Made by a program: the position numbers and the translations under genes. The notes under the pieces are model-generated. The model was not told the origin of the DNA and made no database searches. It saw only the letters and a list, made by a program, of their open reading frames with translations. Shown one piece after another: positions 1 through 8,353 of a DNA stretch of 64,000 nt. The stretch is from Elusimicrobia bacterium GWA2_61_42 (GTDB lineage Bacteria; Elusimicrobiota; Elusimicrobia; Elusimicrobiales; UBA9959): contig MGTU01000022.1 of NCBI GenBank assembly GCA_001799615.1, positions 1 through 64,000 on the forward strand, in the 5' to 3' direction. Numbering within the stretch: position 1 is the first letter of the stretch; every line of letters begins with the position of its first letter.

Positions 1-201
1 CCCCAGTTCTACTTCCGGACCACCGACGTGACCGGCAGCGTGGAACTCAAGCCCGGCGTGGAAATGATCATGCCCGGCGACCACGCCGAAGTCGTGGTGG
101 AACTGATCACGCCTATCGCCATGGAAAAGGGCCTGCGCTTCGCTATCCGCGAAGGCGGTCACACCGTGGGCGCCGGCGTCGTAAGCGAAATTATCGAATA
201 A
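1..201 (+). CDS. tuf: Elongation factor Tu, C-terminal fragment (partial at window start)
   Basis: The window opens inside this gene; 66 codons remain before TAA. The visible part is the last beta-barrel domain (domain 3) of EF-Tu, with the family endings [24 protein letters not shown] and [17 protein letters not shown]-Tu delivers aminoacyl-tRNA to the ribosome as a GTP complex. rpmG, tRNA-Trp, secE and nusG follow on the same strand, the order seen in many bacteria. Only the C-terminus is visible, so copy number and the GTPase domain cannot be assessed. Confidence 0.97.
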   Translation, partial: PQFYFRTTDVTGSVELKPGVEMIMPGDHAEVVVELITPIAMEKGLRFAIREGGHTVGAGVVSEIIE

Positions 202-268
202 GCGGGCGGGCGGCCCGGCCGGTTCTCCCGGCCGGGCCAACCGATTTTTTTACTGGAGTTTAACCACT

Positions 269-424
269 ATGGCTGACAGAATACACATTACCCTGGGCTG
301 CACGGTCTGCAAGAACAAGAATTACCACTTTTCCACCGGCAAGAAAAAAGAGGCCAAAGTGGAGCTGAGCAAGTTCTGCAGGGCCTGCGGCAAACAGACC
401 GCGCACAAAGAAGTAAAGTCCTGA
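269..424 (+). CDS. rpmG: Ribosomal protein bL33
   Basis: This 51-aa protein is too short for the ORF track. It begins MADRIHITLGC and has two CxxC pairs (CTVC, CRAC) that would bind one zinc, the C+ form of bL33. It ends in the basic tail KQTAHKEVKS. A TGGAG Shine-Dalgarno lies 12 nt before the ATG. It sits 67 nt after tuf and 11 nt before tRNA-Trp, so tuf-rpmG-trnW-secE-nusG is probably one transcript processed around the tRNA. Confidence 0.96.
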   Translation: MADRIHITLGCTVCKNKNYHFSTGKKKEAKVELSKFCRACGKQTAHKEVKS

Positions 425-435
425 TCTCTTCAGAT

Positions 436-509
436 GGGAGCGTCGGTTAACGGTAAACCAGCGGTCTCCAAAACCGCAACTGAAGGTTCGATTCCTTCCG
501 CTCCCGCCA
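436..509 (+). tRNA. trnW: tRNA-Trp (anticodon CCA)
   Basis: A full cloverleaf can be folded by eye: acceptor GGGAGCG/CGCTCCC, D-stem GGTT/AACC, anticodon stem GCGGT/ACCGC with loop CTCCAAA (anticodon CCA), and T-arm GAAGG-TTCGATT-CCTTC. The discriminator base is G and the 3' CCA is encoded. It lies between rpmG and secE, a common bacterial position. Its 5' end is 11 nt after the rpmG stop, so it should be released by RNase P from the tuf transcript. Confidence 0.97.
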
Positions 510-562
510 GATTTTAGGCGGCGCCGCAGGGATCAATGCCCGGTTAAACGCTTGCGCCGGAT

Positions 563-586
563 AGTTTCTCAGAACGGTTCTAAACT
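563..586 (+). promoter_or_regulatory. Hairpin abutting the secE start codon
   Basis: AGTTT-CTC-AGAAC-G-GTTCT-AAACT folds into a nested stem whose last base directly precedes the secE ATG. No Shine-Dalgarno is visible upstream. It may control secE-nusG translation or mark tRNA 3' processing; both are inference. Confidence 0.4.
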
Positions 587-775
587 ATGACCAATCCAAC
601 TGTTTTCCTGAAAGAAGTCTACGAGGAATTGACCAAAGTTACCTGGCTGGGCCGCAAGGACGTGGTCCGCTCCACGGTAGCCGTAAGTTTTGTGGTGATC
701 CTTATCTCGATTTATATCAGCCTTGTGGACCTGGGCCTTAACTCTATGCTCAAGGCCATCCTGGGAGGCCGTTAA
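587..775 (+). CDS. secE: Preprotein translocase subunit SecE
   Basis: This 62-aa protein has the size of the minimal bacterial SecE: an amphipathic N-terminal helix with the family sequence EVYEELTKVTWLGRKDVVRST, then one transmembrane helix (VAVSFVVILISIYISLVDL). SecE clamps the SecY channel in the inner membrane. The stop codon overlaps the nusG start (TAATG), so the two are translationally coupled. There is no recognisable Shine-Dalgarno; a small hairpin touches the start codon. Confidence 0.96.
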   Translation: MTNPTVFLKEVYEELTKVTWLGRKDVVRSTVAVSFVVILISIYISLVDLGLNSMLKAILGGR

Positions 776-1305
776 TGGCTAAGTCATGGTACGTAATTCA
801 CACCCGCACAGGTTTTGAGGAGCGCGTCTTCAAAATGCTCCAGGCCAAGATAGAGGCCAACGAGTTCGCCGGCCGCATCGCCCAGGTCCTGATCCCCACC
901 GAGGACGTGATGCAGGTAAAGAACAACCAGAAAAAAGTCAGCAAGCGCAAATTTTTCCCGGGCTACGTGCTGGTCAGCATGGACCTGGATAATAATACCT
1001 ACTGGGCCATCCGCGGCGTGCAGGGCGTCAGCGGCTTCCTCGGCGACCCCAAGCCGGTGCCGATGGACGACAGCGAAGTGCAGCAGATCCTCGAGCTGAT
1101 GAATTCCACCAGCCAGGAAAAGCCCAAGCCGGCCGTGCAGTTCGAGAAGGGCGAGAACGTGCGCATCATCGAAGGGCCGTTCAAGCACTTCATGGGCATG
1201 GTGGAGGACGTGAACGAGCAGAAAGCCAAGCTCCGCGTCACCGTCACCGTGTTCGACCGCCCCACCCCGGTGGAACTTGATTTTCTGCAGGTAGAAAAAG
1301 TCTAA
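775..1305 (+). CDS. nusG: Transcription termination/antitermination factor NusG
   Basis: The protein has 176 aa, the normal length. The N-terminal NGN domain opens with KSWYVIHTRTGFEERV and contains the KRKFFPGYVLV and GVQGVSGFLG motifs that contact the RNA polymerase clamp. The C-terminal KOW domain (about residues 120-176) has FEKGENVRIIEGPF and ends in a hydrophobic beta strand. It links RNA polymerase to Rho or the ribosome. Coupled to secE upstream; rplK follows after a 103-nt gap with a structured leader. Confidence 0.98.
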   Translation: MAKSWYVIHTRTGFEERVFKMLQAKIEANEFAGRIAQVLIPTEDVMQVKNNQKKVSKRKFFPGYVLVSMDLDNNTYWAIRGVQGVSGFLGDPKPVPMDDSEVQQILELMNSTSQEKPKPAVQFEKGENVRIIEGPFKHFMGMVEDVNEQKAKLRVTVTVFDRPTPVELDFLQVEKV

Positions 1306-1379
1306 AGGCCGCAAGCTTCAGCGGCTTCAGGGCGCCCGTGTTACGCGGTTCGTCCGGGACATATTACTTAAGGAGATAT

Positions 1380-1400
1380 ATTAAGGAGAGCATCCTTAAT
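1380..1400 (+). promoter_or_regulatory. SD-sequestering hairpin in the rplK leader
   Basis: ATTAAGGA-GAGCA-TCCTTAAT can pair and hide the AAGGAG sequence; a second TTAAGGAG lies just upstream. The rplK ATG (1409) is about 20 nt from the nearest SD, unusually far. The arrangement suits a translational switch of the L1-autoregulation type known for rplK-rplA operons; that this one binds L1 is inference. Confidence 0.4.
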
Positions 1401-1408
1401 TCACTACT

Positions 1409-1843
1409 ATGGCTAAAGCAAAACAAGTTAAAACCTTCATAAAGCTCCAGATCCCGGCCGGCGCCGCCAATCCCGCGCCCCCCGTAGGTCCCGCCCTCGG
1501 CCAGCACGGCGTCAACATCATGGACTTCTGCAAGCAGTTCAATGAAAAGACCCGCAAGCTCGAGCAGGGCGTCCCGATCCCCGTGGTCATCACGGTGTTC
1601 GAAGACAGGTCTTTCACCTTCATCACCAAGATGCCCCCGATGTCCGCCCTTATAAAGAAGGCCGCCGGCCTCGCCAAGGGGTCAGGCACCCCCAATAAGG
1701 ACAAAGTGGGCAAGCTGACCCTGAAGCAGGTAGAGGAAGTCGCCAAGATAAAGCTTCCCGACCTCAACACCAAAGACGTAAAGCAGGCGATGCAGATGGT
1801 GAAAGGCACCGCGCGCAGCATGGGCGTGGACATCATAGACTAA
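1409..1843 (+). CDS. rplK: Ribosomal protein uL11
   Basis: The 144-aa protein has the standard uL11 layout. The N-terminal domain contains [34 protein letters not shown], the proline-rich helix touching thiostrepton and EF-G. The C-terminal rRNA-binding domain has [17 protein letters not shown] sequence ([13 protein letters not shown]) and ends [10 protein letters not shown]. It builds the GTPase-associated centre at the base of the stalk. Its leader carries a possible SD-masking hairpin. rplA follows 142 nt downstream. Confidence 0.97.
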   Translation: MAKAKQVKTFIKLQIPAGAANPAPPVGPALGQHGVNIMDFCKQFNEKTRKLEQGVPIPVVITVFEDRSFTFITKMPPMSALIKKAAGLAKGSGTPNKDKVGKLTLKQVEEVAKIKLPDLNTKDVKQAMQMVKGTARSMGVDIID

Positions 1844-1985
1844 ATTTGGGTTTGCGGGGTCACGGGCCTGGAGTTTTGAGTCTCCACATGCCCTGACCCG
1901 GCAAGTCCGGACACGAGGAAGCGGGACCTTCCCGCGCATGAACCTCGGGGGCCATAGGCCCTGGAAATAACAAGGAGACAACAAA

Positions 1986-2675
1986 ATGGGAAAAAGAATA
2001 GATAACGTAAAGAAGGGCCTGGACCTGGTCAAGAAGTACACCGTCAAGGAAGCCGTGGCCCTCATCAAGAAGACCGCCAACGCCAAGTTCGACGAGACCC
2101 TTGAAGTGCACATGAAGCTCGGCGTGGACGTGAAGCAGAGCGACCAGCAGGTGCGCAGCACCGTCAGCCTGCCGCACGGCACCGGCAAGACCAAGAAGGT
2201 CGCCGTGATAGCCAAGGGCGAAAAAGAGAAGGAAGCCCAGGCCGCCGGCGCGGATATCTTCGGCGGAGCCGAACTGATCGAAAAGATCATGGGCGGTTTC
2301 ATGGATTTCGACGTGCTCGTGGTTACCCCCGACATGATGAAAGACGCCGCCAAGCTGGGTAAGACCCTGGGCCCCAAAGGCCTAATGCCCAACCCCAAGA
2401 GCGGCACCGTCACTTTCGACGTGTCCAAGACGGTCAAAGAACTGAAGGCCGGCCGCATCGAGTTCAAAGCCGACCCGCAGGCCATCGTGCACGCCATCGC
2501 CGGCAAGGTCTCCTTCCCGGAGGAGAAGCTGGTGGAGAACGTTCAGACCGTGATCGACGCGGTGCTGAAGGTCAAGCCGTCCTCTTCCAAGGGCGTCTAC
2601 ATGCAGTCGGTGTTCTTGACTTCTACCATGGGGGCGGGCTTCCCCGTCATCGTGGAGCAGAAAGCTTCGAACTAA
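1986..2675 (+). CDS. rplA: Ribosomal protein uL1
   Basis: The 229-aa protein matches bacterial uL1 in length. It has the core motifs [15 protein letters not shown] near the N-terminus, the domain II segment VVTPDMM, the signature [19 protein letters not shown], and the C-terminal return [14 protein letters not shown]. uL1 binds the mobile L1 stalk of 23S rRNA and usually represses its own operon. The 142-nt spacer upstream contains small GC hairpins (GCGGGA/TCCCGC and GGGCC/GGCCC) and an AAGGAG SD. A strong terminator follows at once, so rplJ-rplL-rpoBC are not in this operon. Confidence 0.97.
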   Translation: MGKRIDNVKKGLDLVKKYTVKEAVALIKKTANAKFDETLEVHMKLGVDVKQSDQQVRSTVSLPHGTGKTKKVAVIAKGEKEKEAQAAGADIFGGAELIEKIMGGFMDFDVLVVTPDMMKDAAKLGKTLGPKGLMPNPKSGTVTFDVSKTVKELKAGRIEFKADPQAIVHAIAGKVSFPEEKLVENVQTVIDAVLKVKPSSSKGVYMQSVFLTSTMGAGFPVIVEQKASN

Positions 2676-2681
2676 AAAAAT

Positions 2682-2716
2682 AAAAGCCCGCCGGCAAAAC
2701 CGGCGGGCTTTTTTTT
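2682..2716 (+). terminator. Rho-independent terminator after rplA
   Basis: A 9-bp perfect stem GCCCGCCGG/CCGGCGGGC with loop CAAAA is followed by eight T. It closes the secE-nusG-rplKA unit. Confidence 0.95.
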
Positions 2717-2741
2717 AACTTACACAGTCAGAGGGGAAAAA

Positions 2742-5201
<2,460 letters not shown>

Positions 5202-5219
5202 AAGCCTTCCCCAGTTGAT

Positions 5220-5252
5220 AAAACTCCCCGCCAAAAGCGGGGAGTTTTATTT
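5220..5252 (+). terminator. Terminator after hppA
   Basis: A 12-bp stem AAAACTCCCCGC/GCGGGGAGTTTT with loop CAAAA, then ATTTTA. The A/T flanks make it usable in both directions. Confidence 0.92.
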
Positions 5253-5277
5253 TATGGCTCCGTATCCAAGCGGGCGC

Positions 5278-5396
5278 CAGGGGGACCGGAACGCAAAAAC
5301 GGTGTCTCGCACACCGTGCTCGCACCTCCCCGCCTCGCCCTCCGCGCTTACGTAAGCGTCGGGCTCCGGCAGGGTTTTGCTAACCCGGCCCCCCTG
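5278..5396 (-). repeat. Palindromic intergenic repeat copy R1 (subfamily B, reverse orientation)
   Basis: The ends form an inverted repeat: CAGGGGGACCGG at the left and CCGGCCCCCCTG at the right, one mismatch. Inside, in reverse orientation, are a stem of the GCCCGACGC type, a GCACGGTGTGC hairpin and a CAAAA block near each end. The right end is identical over 21 bp, in inverted orientation, to the left end of R2 on the other side of the HNH gene. It shares loops with R4 at 39478. Confidence 0.85.
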
Positions 5397-5434
5397 TCGC
5401 CCGCCGACTGCTATCCAATCACGCTCATAACTAA

Positions 5435-5440
5435 TATAAT
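5435..5440 (+). promoter_or_regulatory. -10 box for the HNH gene
   Basis: A perfect TATAAT lies 9 nt before the ATG in an AT-rich patch (ACTAATATAATTAAAAAAAT). There is no Shine-Dalgarno, so the transcript would be almost leaderless. No convincing -35 box is visible. Confidence 0.6.
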
Positions 5441-5449
5441 TAAAAAAAT

Positions 5450-5761
5450 ATGGCGAACAGATGGAATATTCCGAGTGAAATGGAGAGACGCGTTAGGAAC
5501 AGGGATACCGCATGCGTGTATTGTCATGTTAAATTTGAGAATAACCCCAAAGACAGGGCCACATGGGAACATATCGACAACAGTGCGAAGAATATATGTG
5601 ACGAGAACATAACTCTGTGTTGCTCTTCCTGTAACGCAAGTAAAAGCGATAAACAATTGCTTGAGTGGTTTGAGTCACAGTACTGTAAGCAAAAGGGAAT
5701 AACTAAGGATTCTGTTGCGGAAGTGATTAAAAGATGGATTATTGATAAAATCGGTCGATAA
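5450..5761 (+). CDS. Small HNH endonuclease
   Basis: The 103-aa protein is a compact HNH nuclease. C22-x2-C25 and C58-x2-C61 form the zinc-knuckle pairs. The first catalytic His is in TWEHIDN (H41), and the N...CN..K tail (N53, N62, K65) completes the betabeta-alpha metal fold. HNH domains nick or cut DNA with one metal ion. By hand count 127 of 312 bases are G or C (about 41%), far below its neighbours, which suggests recent transfer. It has its own TATAAT box and terminator and sits between two inverted palindromic repeats. No second domain, methyltransferase or immunity partner is adjacent, so a homing or element-associated role is more likely than restriction. The target is unknown. Confidence 0.85.
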   Translation: MANRWNIPSEMERRVRNRDTACVYCHVKFENNPKDRATWEHIDNSAKNICDENITLCCSSCNASKSDKQLLEWFESQYCKQKGITKDSVAEVIKRWIIDKIGR

Positions 5762-5785
5762 TCTTCGAGAGCGTTGCTGTTTTGG

Positions 5786-5814
5786 CCGTCAGGGAAGCCT
5801 GGCGGTTTTGTTTT
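5786..5814 (+). terminator. Terminator after the HNH gene
   Basis: An 8-bp stem CCGTCAGG/CCTGGCGG (one G-T pair) with loop GAAG is followed by TTTTGTTTT. It lies inside the 21-bp inverted repeats, so the cassette carries its own stop signal. Confidence 0.8.
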
Positions 5815-5840
5815 GGGGCGGGGGGGAATCCGGGGGCGGC

Positions 5841-6080
5841 GCGGGGGCCGGGTTAGCAAAACCGTCGTTGAGGGCTCGGCTTGCATAGCGCCGAGCCCGA
5901 ATACCGAGTGAGGGCACGGTGAGGACCGGCTTCAGAGCGAAACATAATTATGTTTCGCGTCCGGTCCGCAAGGCCGCAGGCAATTTCATGCGTAAGCGAA
6001 ATTGCCGAGGCGGGGTCGCGGAAAACCGCTATGCGGTTTATCCGTGACTGCCCGAACGCGTTTTGATAACCCGCCCCCCG
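5841..6080 (+). repeat. Palindromic intergenic repeat copy R2, expanded multi-stem form
   Basis: This is the largest family member, about 240 bp. The left half matches the consensus (GGTTAGCAAAACCG end, GGCTCGGC/GCCGAGCC stem with TTGCATAGC loop, then GAATACCGAGTGAGG). The short hairpin seen in the other copies is opened to GGGCA...TGCCC and holds three more stems. These are GGACCGG/CCGGTCC enclosing a perfect 22-bp palindrome (5937-5958, half-site GCGAAACATAA), GGCAATTTC/GAAATTGCC (5979-6006), and AAACCGC-TAT-GCGGTTT (6023-6039). The right end is CGAACGCGTTTTGATAACCCG. No ORF fits. It fills most of the 364-bp gap before the YdcF-like gene. Confidence 0.85.
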
Positions 6081-6089
6081 TGACGCCCC

Positions 6090-6118
6090 ATTACAGGCAA
6101 CGAGCTATTTTGTATTAT
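6090..6118 (+). promoter_or_regulatory. Promoter of the YdcF-like gene
   Basis: ATTACA (6090-6095), 17-nt spacer, TATTAT (6113-6118). Only seven bases separate the -10 box from the ATG, and no SD is present, so a leaderless transcript is expected. Confidence 0.5.
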
Positions 6119-6125
6119 TTGTTTT

Positions 6126-6869
6126 ATGTTCATCTTTAAGAAGATAATCGAGGCTTTTGTGCTGCCGCCGGGGTGTTTGGTGGTAGCCCTGGTCGCGCTT
6201 GGGATCTATTTGAGGAAGAGGAGCCGGGCGGGGGCGGCGGTTTGCGCGGTGCTGGCGGCTATCGTATGGGCCGGGTCCACCAAGGTGGTTTCGGACTTGC
6301 TGCTGCGGCCCCTGGAGAACGCTTACAGCGCGCCGGAGAAGGCTGAGGGCGACGTTATTGTTATGCTTTCCGGGGGGGCGCGGGGGTCGGGGGCGACTTT
6401 CTCGGCCGGGGAGGCGCTGTCCGCCTCTACCCTGGAGCGGGCGTCGGCGGCGGCGCTGCTGCAGCAGAAGACCGGCCTGCCGGTGCTGATCTCGGGCGGG
6501 CGGCCTTTCACCACCGAACCGGAAGCCTCCTCAGCGGCCAATTACCTGCTGGAGCGGGGCGTGCCGCTCAAGTCCATCCTGACCGAGTCCGAATCCCGCG
6601 ATACCCTCGAGAACGCCCGGCTCAGCTACAAGATCTGCGCCGACAAGGGTTTTAAGCGGGTTATCCTGCTGACCTCGGCCTACCATATGCCGCGCGCCCT
6701 GTACGCCTTCAGGAAGGCCGGCTTCGAAGCCGTAACCCCTTTTCCCGTTTGCCGCATAGGCCGCCCCGAGGCGAGGCGTTATTTACGCAATTACCTGCCC
6801 GGCAGCGGGGGGGACGCGGACCGGGCTATCAACGAGTACCTGGGCCTGCTGTTTTACAGGTTCTATTAA
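6126..6869 (+). CDS. YdcF/ElyC-family DUF218 membrane protein
   Basis: The 247-aa protein has two N-terminal membrane segments (about residues 8-27 and 36-55) followed by a DUF218 domain. Domain motifs include DVIVMLSGG near residue 77, LERASAAALL, LPVLISGG, and ESESRDTLENARLS followed by VILLTSAYHMPRAL, matching the family pattern in which a Glu/Ser/Asn set and a Thr-Ser-x-x-H segment line a pocket. E. coli relatives (ElyC, SanA, YdcF) affect envelope synthesis, but their reaction is unsettled. The gene follows repeat R2, has no SD and is probably leaderless. infC follows with its own SD. Confidence 0.85.
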   Translation: MFIFKKIIEAFVLPPGCLVVALVALGIYLRKRSRAGAAVCAVLAAIVWAGSTKVVSDLLLRPLENAYSAPEKAEGDVIVMLSGGARGSGATFSAGEALSASTLERASAAALLQQKTGLPVLISGGRPFTTEPEASSAANYLLERGVPLKSILTESESRDTLENARLSYKICADKGFKRVILLTSAYHMPRALYAFRKAGFEAVTPFPVCRIGRPEARRYLRNYLPGSGGDADRAINEYLGLLFYRFY

Positions 6870-6959
6870 GTAGTGGGCTTTAAAATGGTAGAATATCCAT
6901 CCCGGAGCTGAGGTTCTGGCAGGGCGGCTTTGCCGCCCGGAATTCACAGGAGGCTGGTT

Positions 6960-7613
6960 TTGTACAACGATAAGAGAGTAAGAGTAAATCGGAATATCAC
7001 GTCCCCGCAGGTGCGCCTTATTGACATGCACGGGACCATGCTTGGAATAAAGCCGCTGATAGAAGCGGTGACAATGGCCAAGGGCTCCGGGCTTGACCTG
7101 GTGGAGATCTCCCCCGGCGCCAATCCGCCCGTCTGCAAGGTAATGGATTTTTCAAAGTTCCTTTACGAAAAGGAAAAGCAGGACCGCGAGAACCGCAAGA
7201 AGCAGAAGGCCGGCGTGCTCAAGGAGATCCGCCTTAACCCGCGCATCGCCAGCCACGACCTGCAGACCAAGATCAAGCACATCGAGGAATTCCTCAAAGA
7301 GCACAACAAGGTGCGCGTCACCGTGGTGTTCCGCGGCCGCGAGAACCAGCACCGCAACCTCGGCGAAGAGATCCTGATGGCCATAAAGGACAACCTGTCC
7401 TCCGTCGGTATCGTGGAAGGCCGCCCGTCCATGATGGGCAACCGCATGAGCATCATGCTGGCGCCGGTGCACGGCAAGCCCGTGGCCGCGCCCGCCAAGC
7501 CCGCCGCCGCGAAGCCCGCGGTCCCGGCGGCCCAGAAAGCGCCGGCTCCCGCGCCCAAACCCGCGGAGCAGCCCGCCCCCGCTCCCAAGCCCGAGCAGGC
7601 GCCCGGCGCCTGA
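6960..7613 (+). CDS. infC: Translation initiation factor IF-3 with Ala/Pro/Lys-rich tail
   Basis: The ORF track starts at a TTG at 6930, but AGGAGG lies inside that extension. The true start is most likely the TTG at 6960, six bases after the SD, giving YNDKRVRVNRNITSPQVRLID and 217 aa. Rare start codons are typical of infC and linked to autoregulation. The N-domain contains DLVEISPGANPPVCKVMDFSKFLYE; the C-domain contains KEIRLNPRIASHDLQTKI and VTVVFRGRE. About 45 extra residues at the C-terminus are a low-complexity Ala/Pro/Lys tail, probably disordered. IF-3 keeps 30S free and checks start codons. rpmI-rplT follow. Confidence 0.96.
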   Translation: MYNDKRVRVNRNITSPQVRLIDMHGTMLGIKPLIEAVTMAKGSGLDLVEISPGANPPVCKVMDFSKFLYEKEKQDRENRKKQKAGVLKEIRLNPRIASHDLQTKIKHIEEFLKEHNKVRVTVVFRGRENQHRNLGEEILMAIKDNLSSVGIVEGRPSMMGNRMSIMLAPVHGKPVAAPAKPAAAKPAVPAAQKAPAPAPKPAEQPAPAPKPEQAPGA

Positions 7614-7617
7614 GCCC

Positions 7618-7647
7618 TTTTCAAGAGGGGCAGGAAATTCATATAAT
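7618..7647 (+). promoter_or_regulatory. Possible internal promoter before rpmI
   Basis: TTTTCA (7618-7623) and a perfect TATAAT (7642-7647), 18-nt spacing, between infC and rpmI. It could give extra rpmI-rplT-pheST transcripts. The -35 box is weak. Confidence 0.35.
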
Positions 7648-7699
7648 AAGTAGATAAGCGCGAAACGCGGCAAAACAATTCGGTTTAAAGAGAAACACT

Positions 7700-7903
7700 A
7701 TGCCTAAAATTAAATCCCATAGCGGCGCCAAGAAAAGATTTAGGAAAACGAGCTCGGGTAAATGGCTGCACCGGAAATCCGGCCTGCGCCACCTCCTGAC
7801 CGGCATGTCCGCCAAACGCGGCCGCACGCTGCGCACGGCCAAAGTGGAGGAGAAGAATTCCTCCGAAGGCCGCGTGCTTAAGCAGTATCTGCCTTACGAA
7901 TAA
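7700..7903 (+). CDS. rpmI: Ribosomal protein bL35
   Basis: The 67-aa basic protein begins PKIKSHSGAKKRFRKTSSGKW and contains HRKSGLRHLLTGMSAKRGR, the family core. It binds 23S rRNA in the large subunit. It lies in the conserved infC-rpmI-rplT order, 86 nt after infC and 57 nt before rplT. The SD is weak (AAAGAG). Confidence 0.97.
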   Translation: MPKIKSHSGAKKRFRKTSSGKWLHRKSGLRHLLTGMSAKRGRTLRTAKVEEKNSSEGRVLKQYLPYE

Positions 7904-7960
7904 GAACAACAACAAAGGAGCCGCGCCCGGCGGTAAATATCACGGGGCGGATGTAGCGTT

Positions 7961-8344
7961 ATGAGAATAAAATACAGCGTACCCCGCACAAAAAGAAAGA
8001 AGAAAGTTTTAAAGCTTGCTAAAGGCTATTACGGCAATAAAGGCAACCGCCTCCGCCAGGCCATCCAGCAGGTCAACAAGTCCCTCACCACGGCTTATAT
8101 ACACCGCCGCGACAAGAAGGGCGACATCCGCCAGCTGTGGATAGTGCGCCTGAACGCCGCCGCCCGCGAGGAAGGCATGTCCTACAGCAGGTTCATGGAC
8201 GGCATCCACAAGGCCAACATCAACCTGAACAGGAAGATGCTGTCCGAGATCGCCATCCGCGATCCCCAGTCCTTCAAGCAGCTGGCCGAGATCGCCAGGA
8301 AAGCCATCGGTACCATCAAGAAAGTTGTCGGTACCGAGAAATAA
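7961..8344 (+). CDS. rplT: Ribosomal protein bL20
   Basis: The 127-aa protein is slightly longer than the usual ~118. It has the basic N-terminal arm (RTKRKKKVLKLAKGYYGNKGNRLRQA) and the globular C-domain with RRDKKGDIRQLWIVRLNAAAREEGMSYS and KMLSEIAIRDPQSF. bL20 is an early assembly protein for 50S subunits and often represses its own operon. pheS starts 9 nt after its stop. Confidence 0.97.
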   Translation: MRIKYSVPRTKRKKKVLKLAKGYYGNKGNRLRQAIQQVNKSLTTAYIHRRDKKGDIRQLWIVRLNAAAREEGMSYSRFMDGIHKANINLNRKMLSEIAIRDPQSFKQLAEIARKAIGTIKKVVGTEK

Positions 8345-8353
8345 GGCCGCGCC

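Larger units (their letters stand above)
5373..5863 (+). mobile_element. Putative HNH cassette bounded by 21-bp perfect inverted repeats
   Basis: The stretch from the right end of R1 to the left end of R2 is bounded by identical 21-bp sequences in inverted orientation; their core is GGGCCGGGTTAGCAAAACC, at 5373-5393 (complement) and 5843-5863. Between them lie a TATAAT box, one AT-rich HNH nuclease gene and a rho-independent terminator, a complete transcription unit. No transposase is present. Mobility is inferred from the boundaries, base composition and repeat family; no target-site duplication has been shown. Confidence 0.5.

Noticed and set aside
5450-5761. HNH gene as part of a restriction-modification system
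   Set aside because: No methyltransferase or specificity gene is adjacent; the neighbours are repeats, hppA and a YdcF-like gene.
5821-6060. Tandem gene remnant or ORF within R2
   Set aside because: No frame has a start, SD and sensible protein; the base pairing explains the sequence better.
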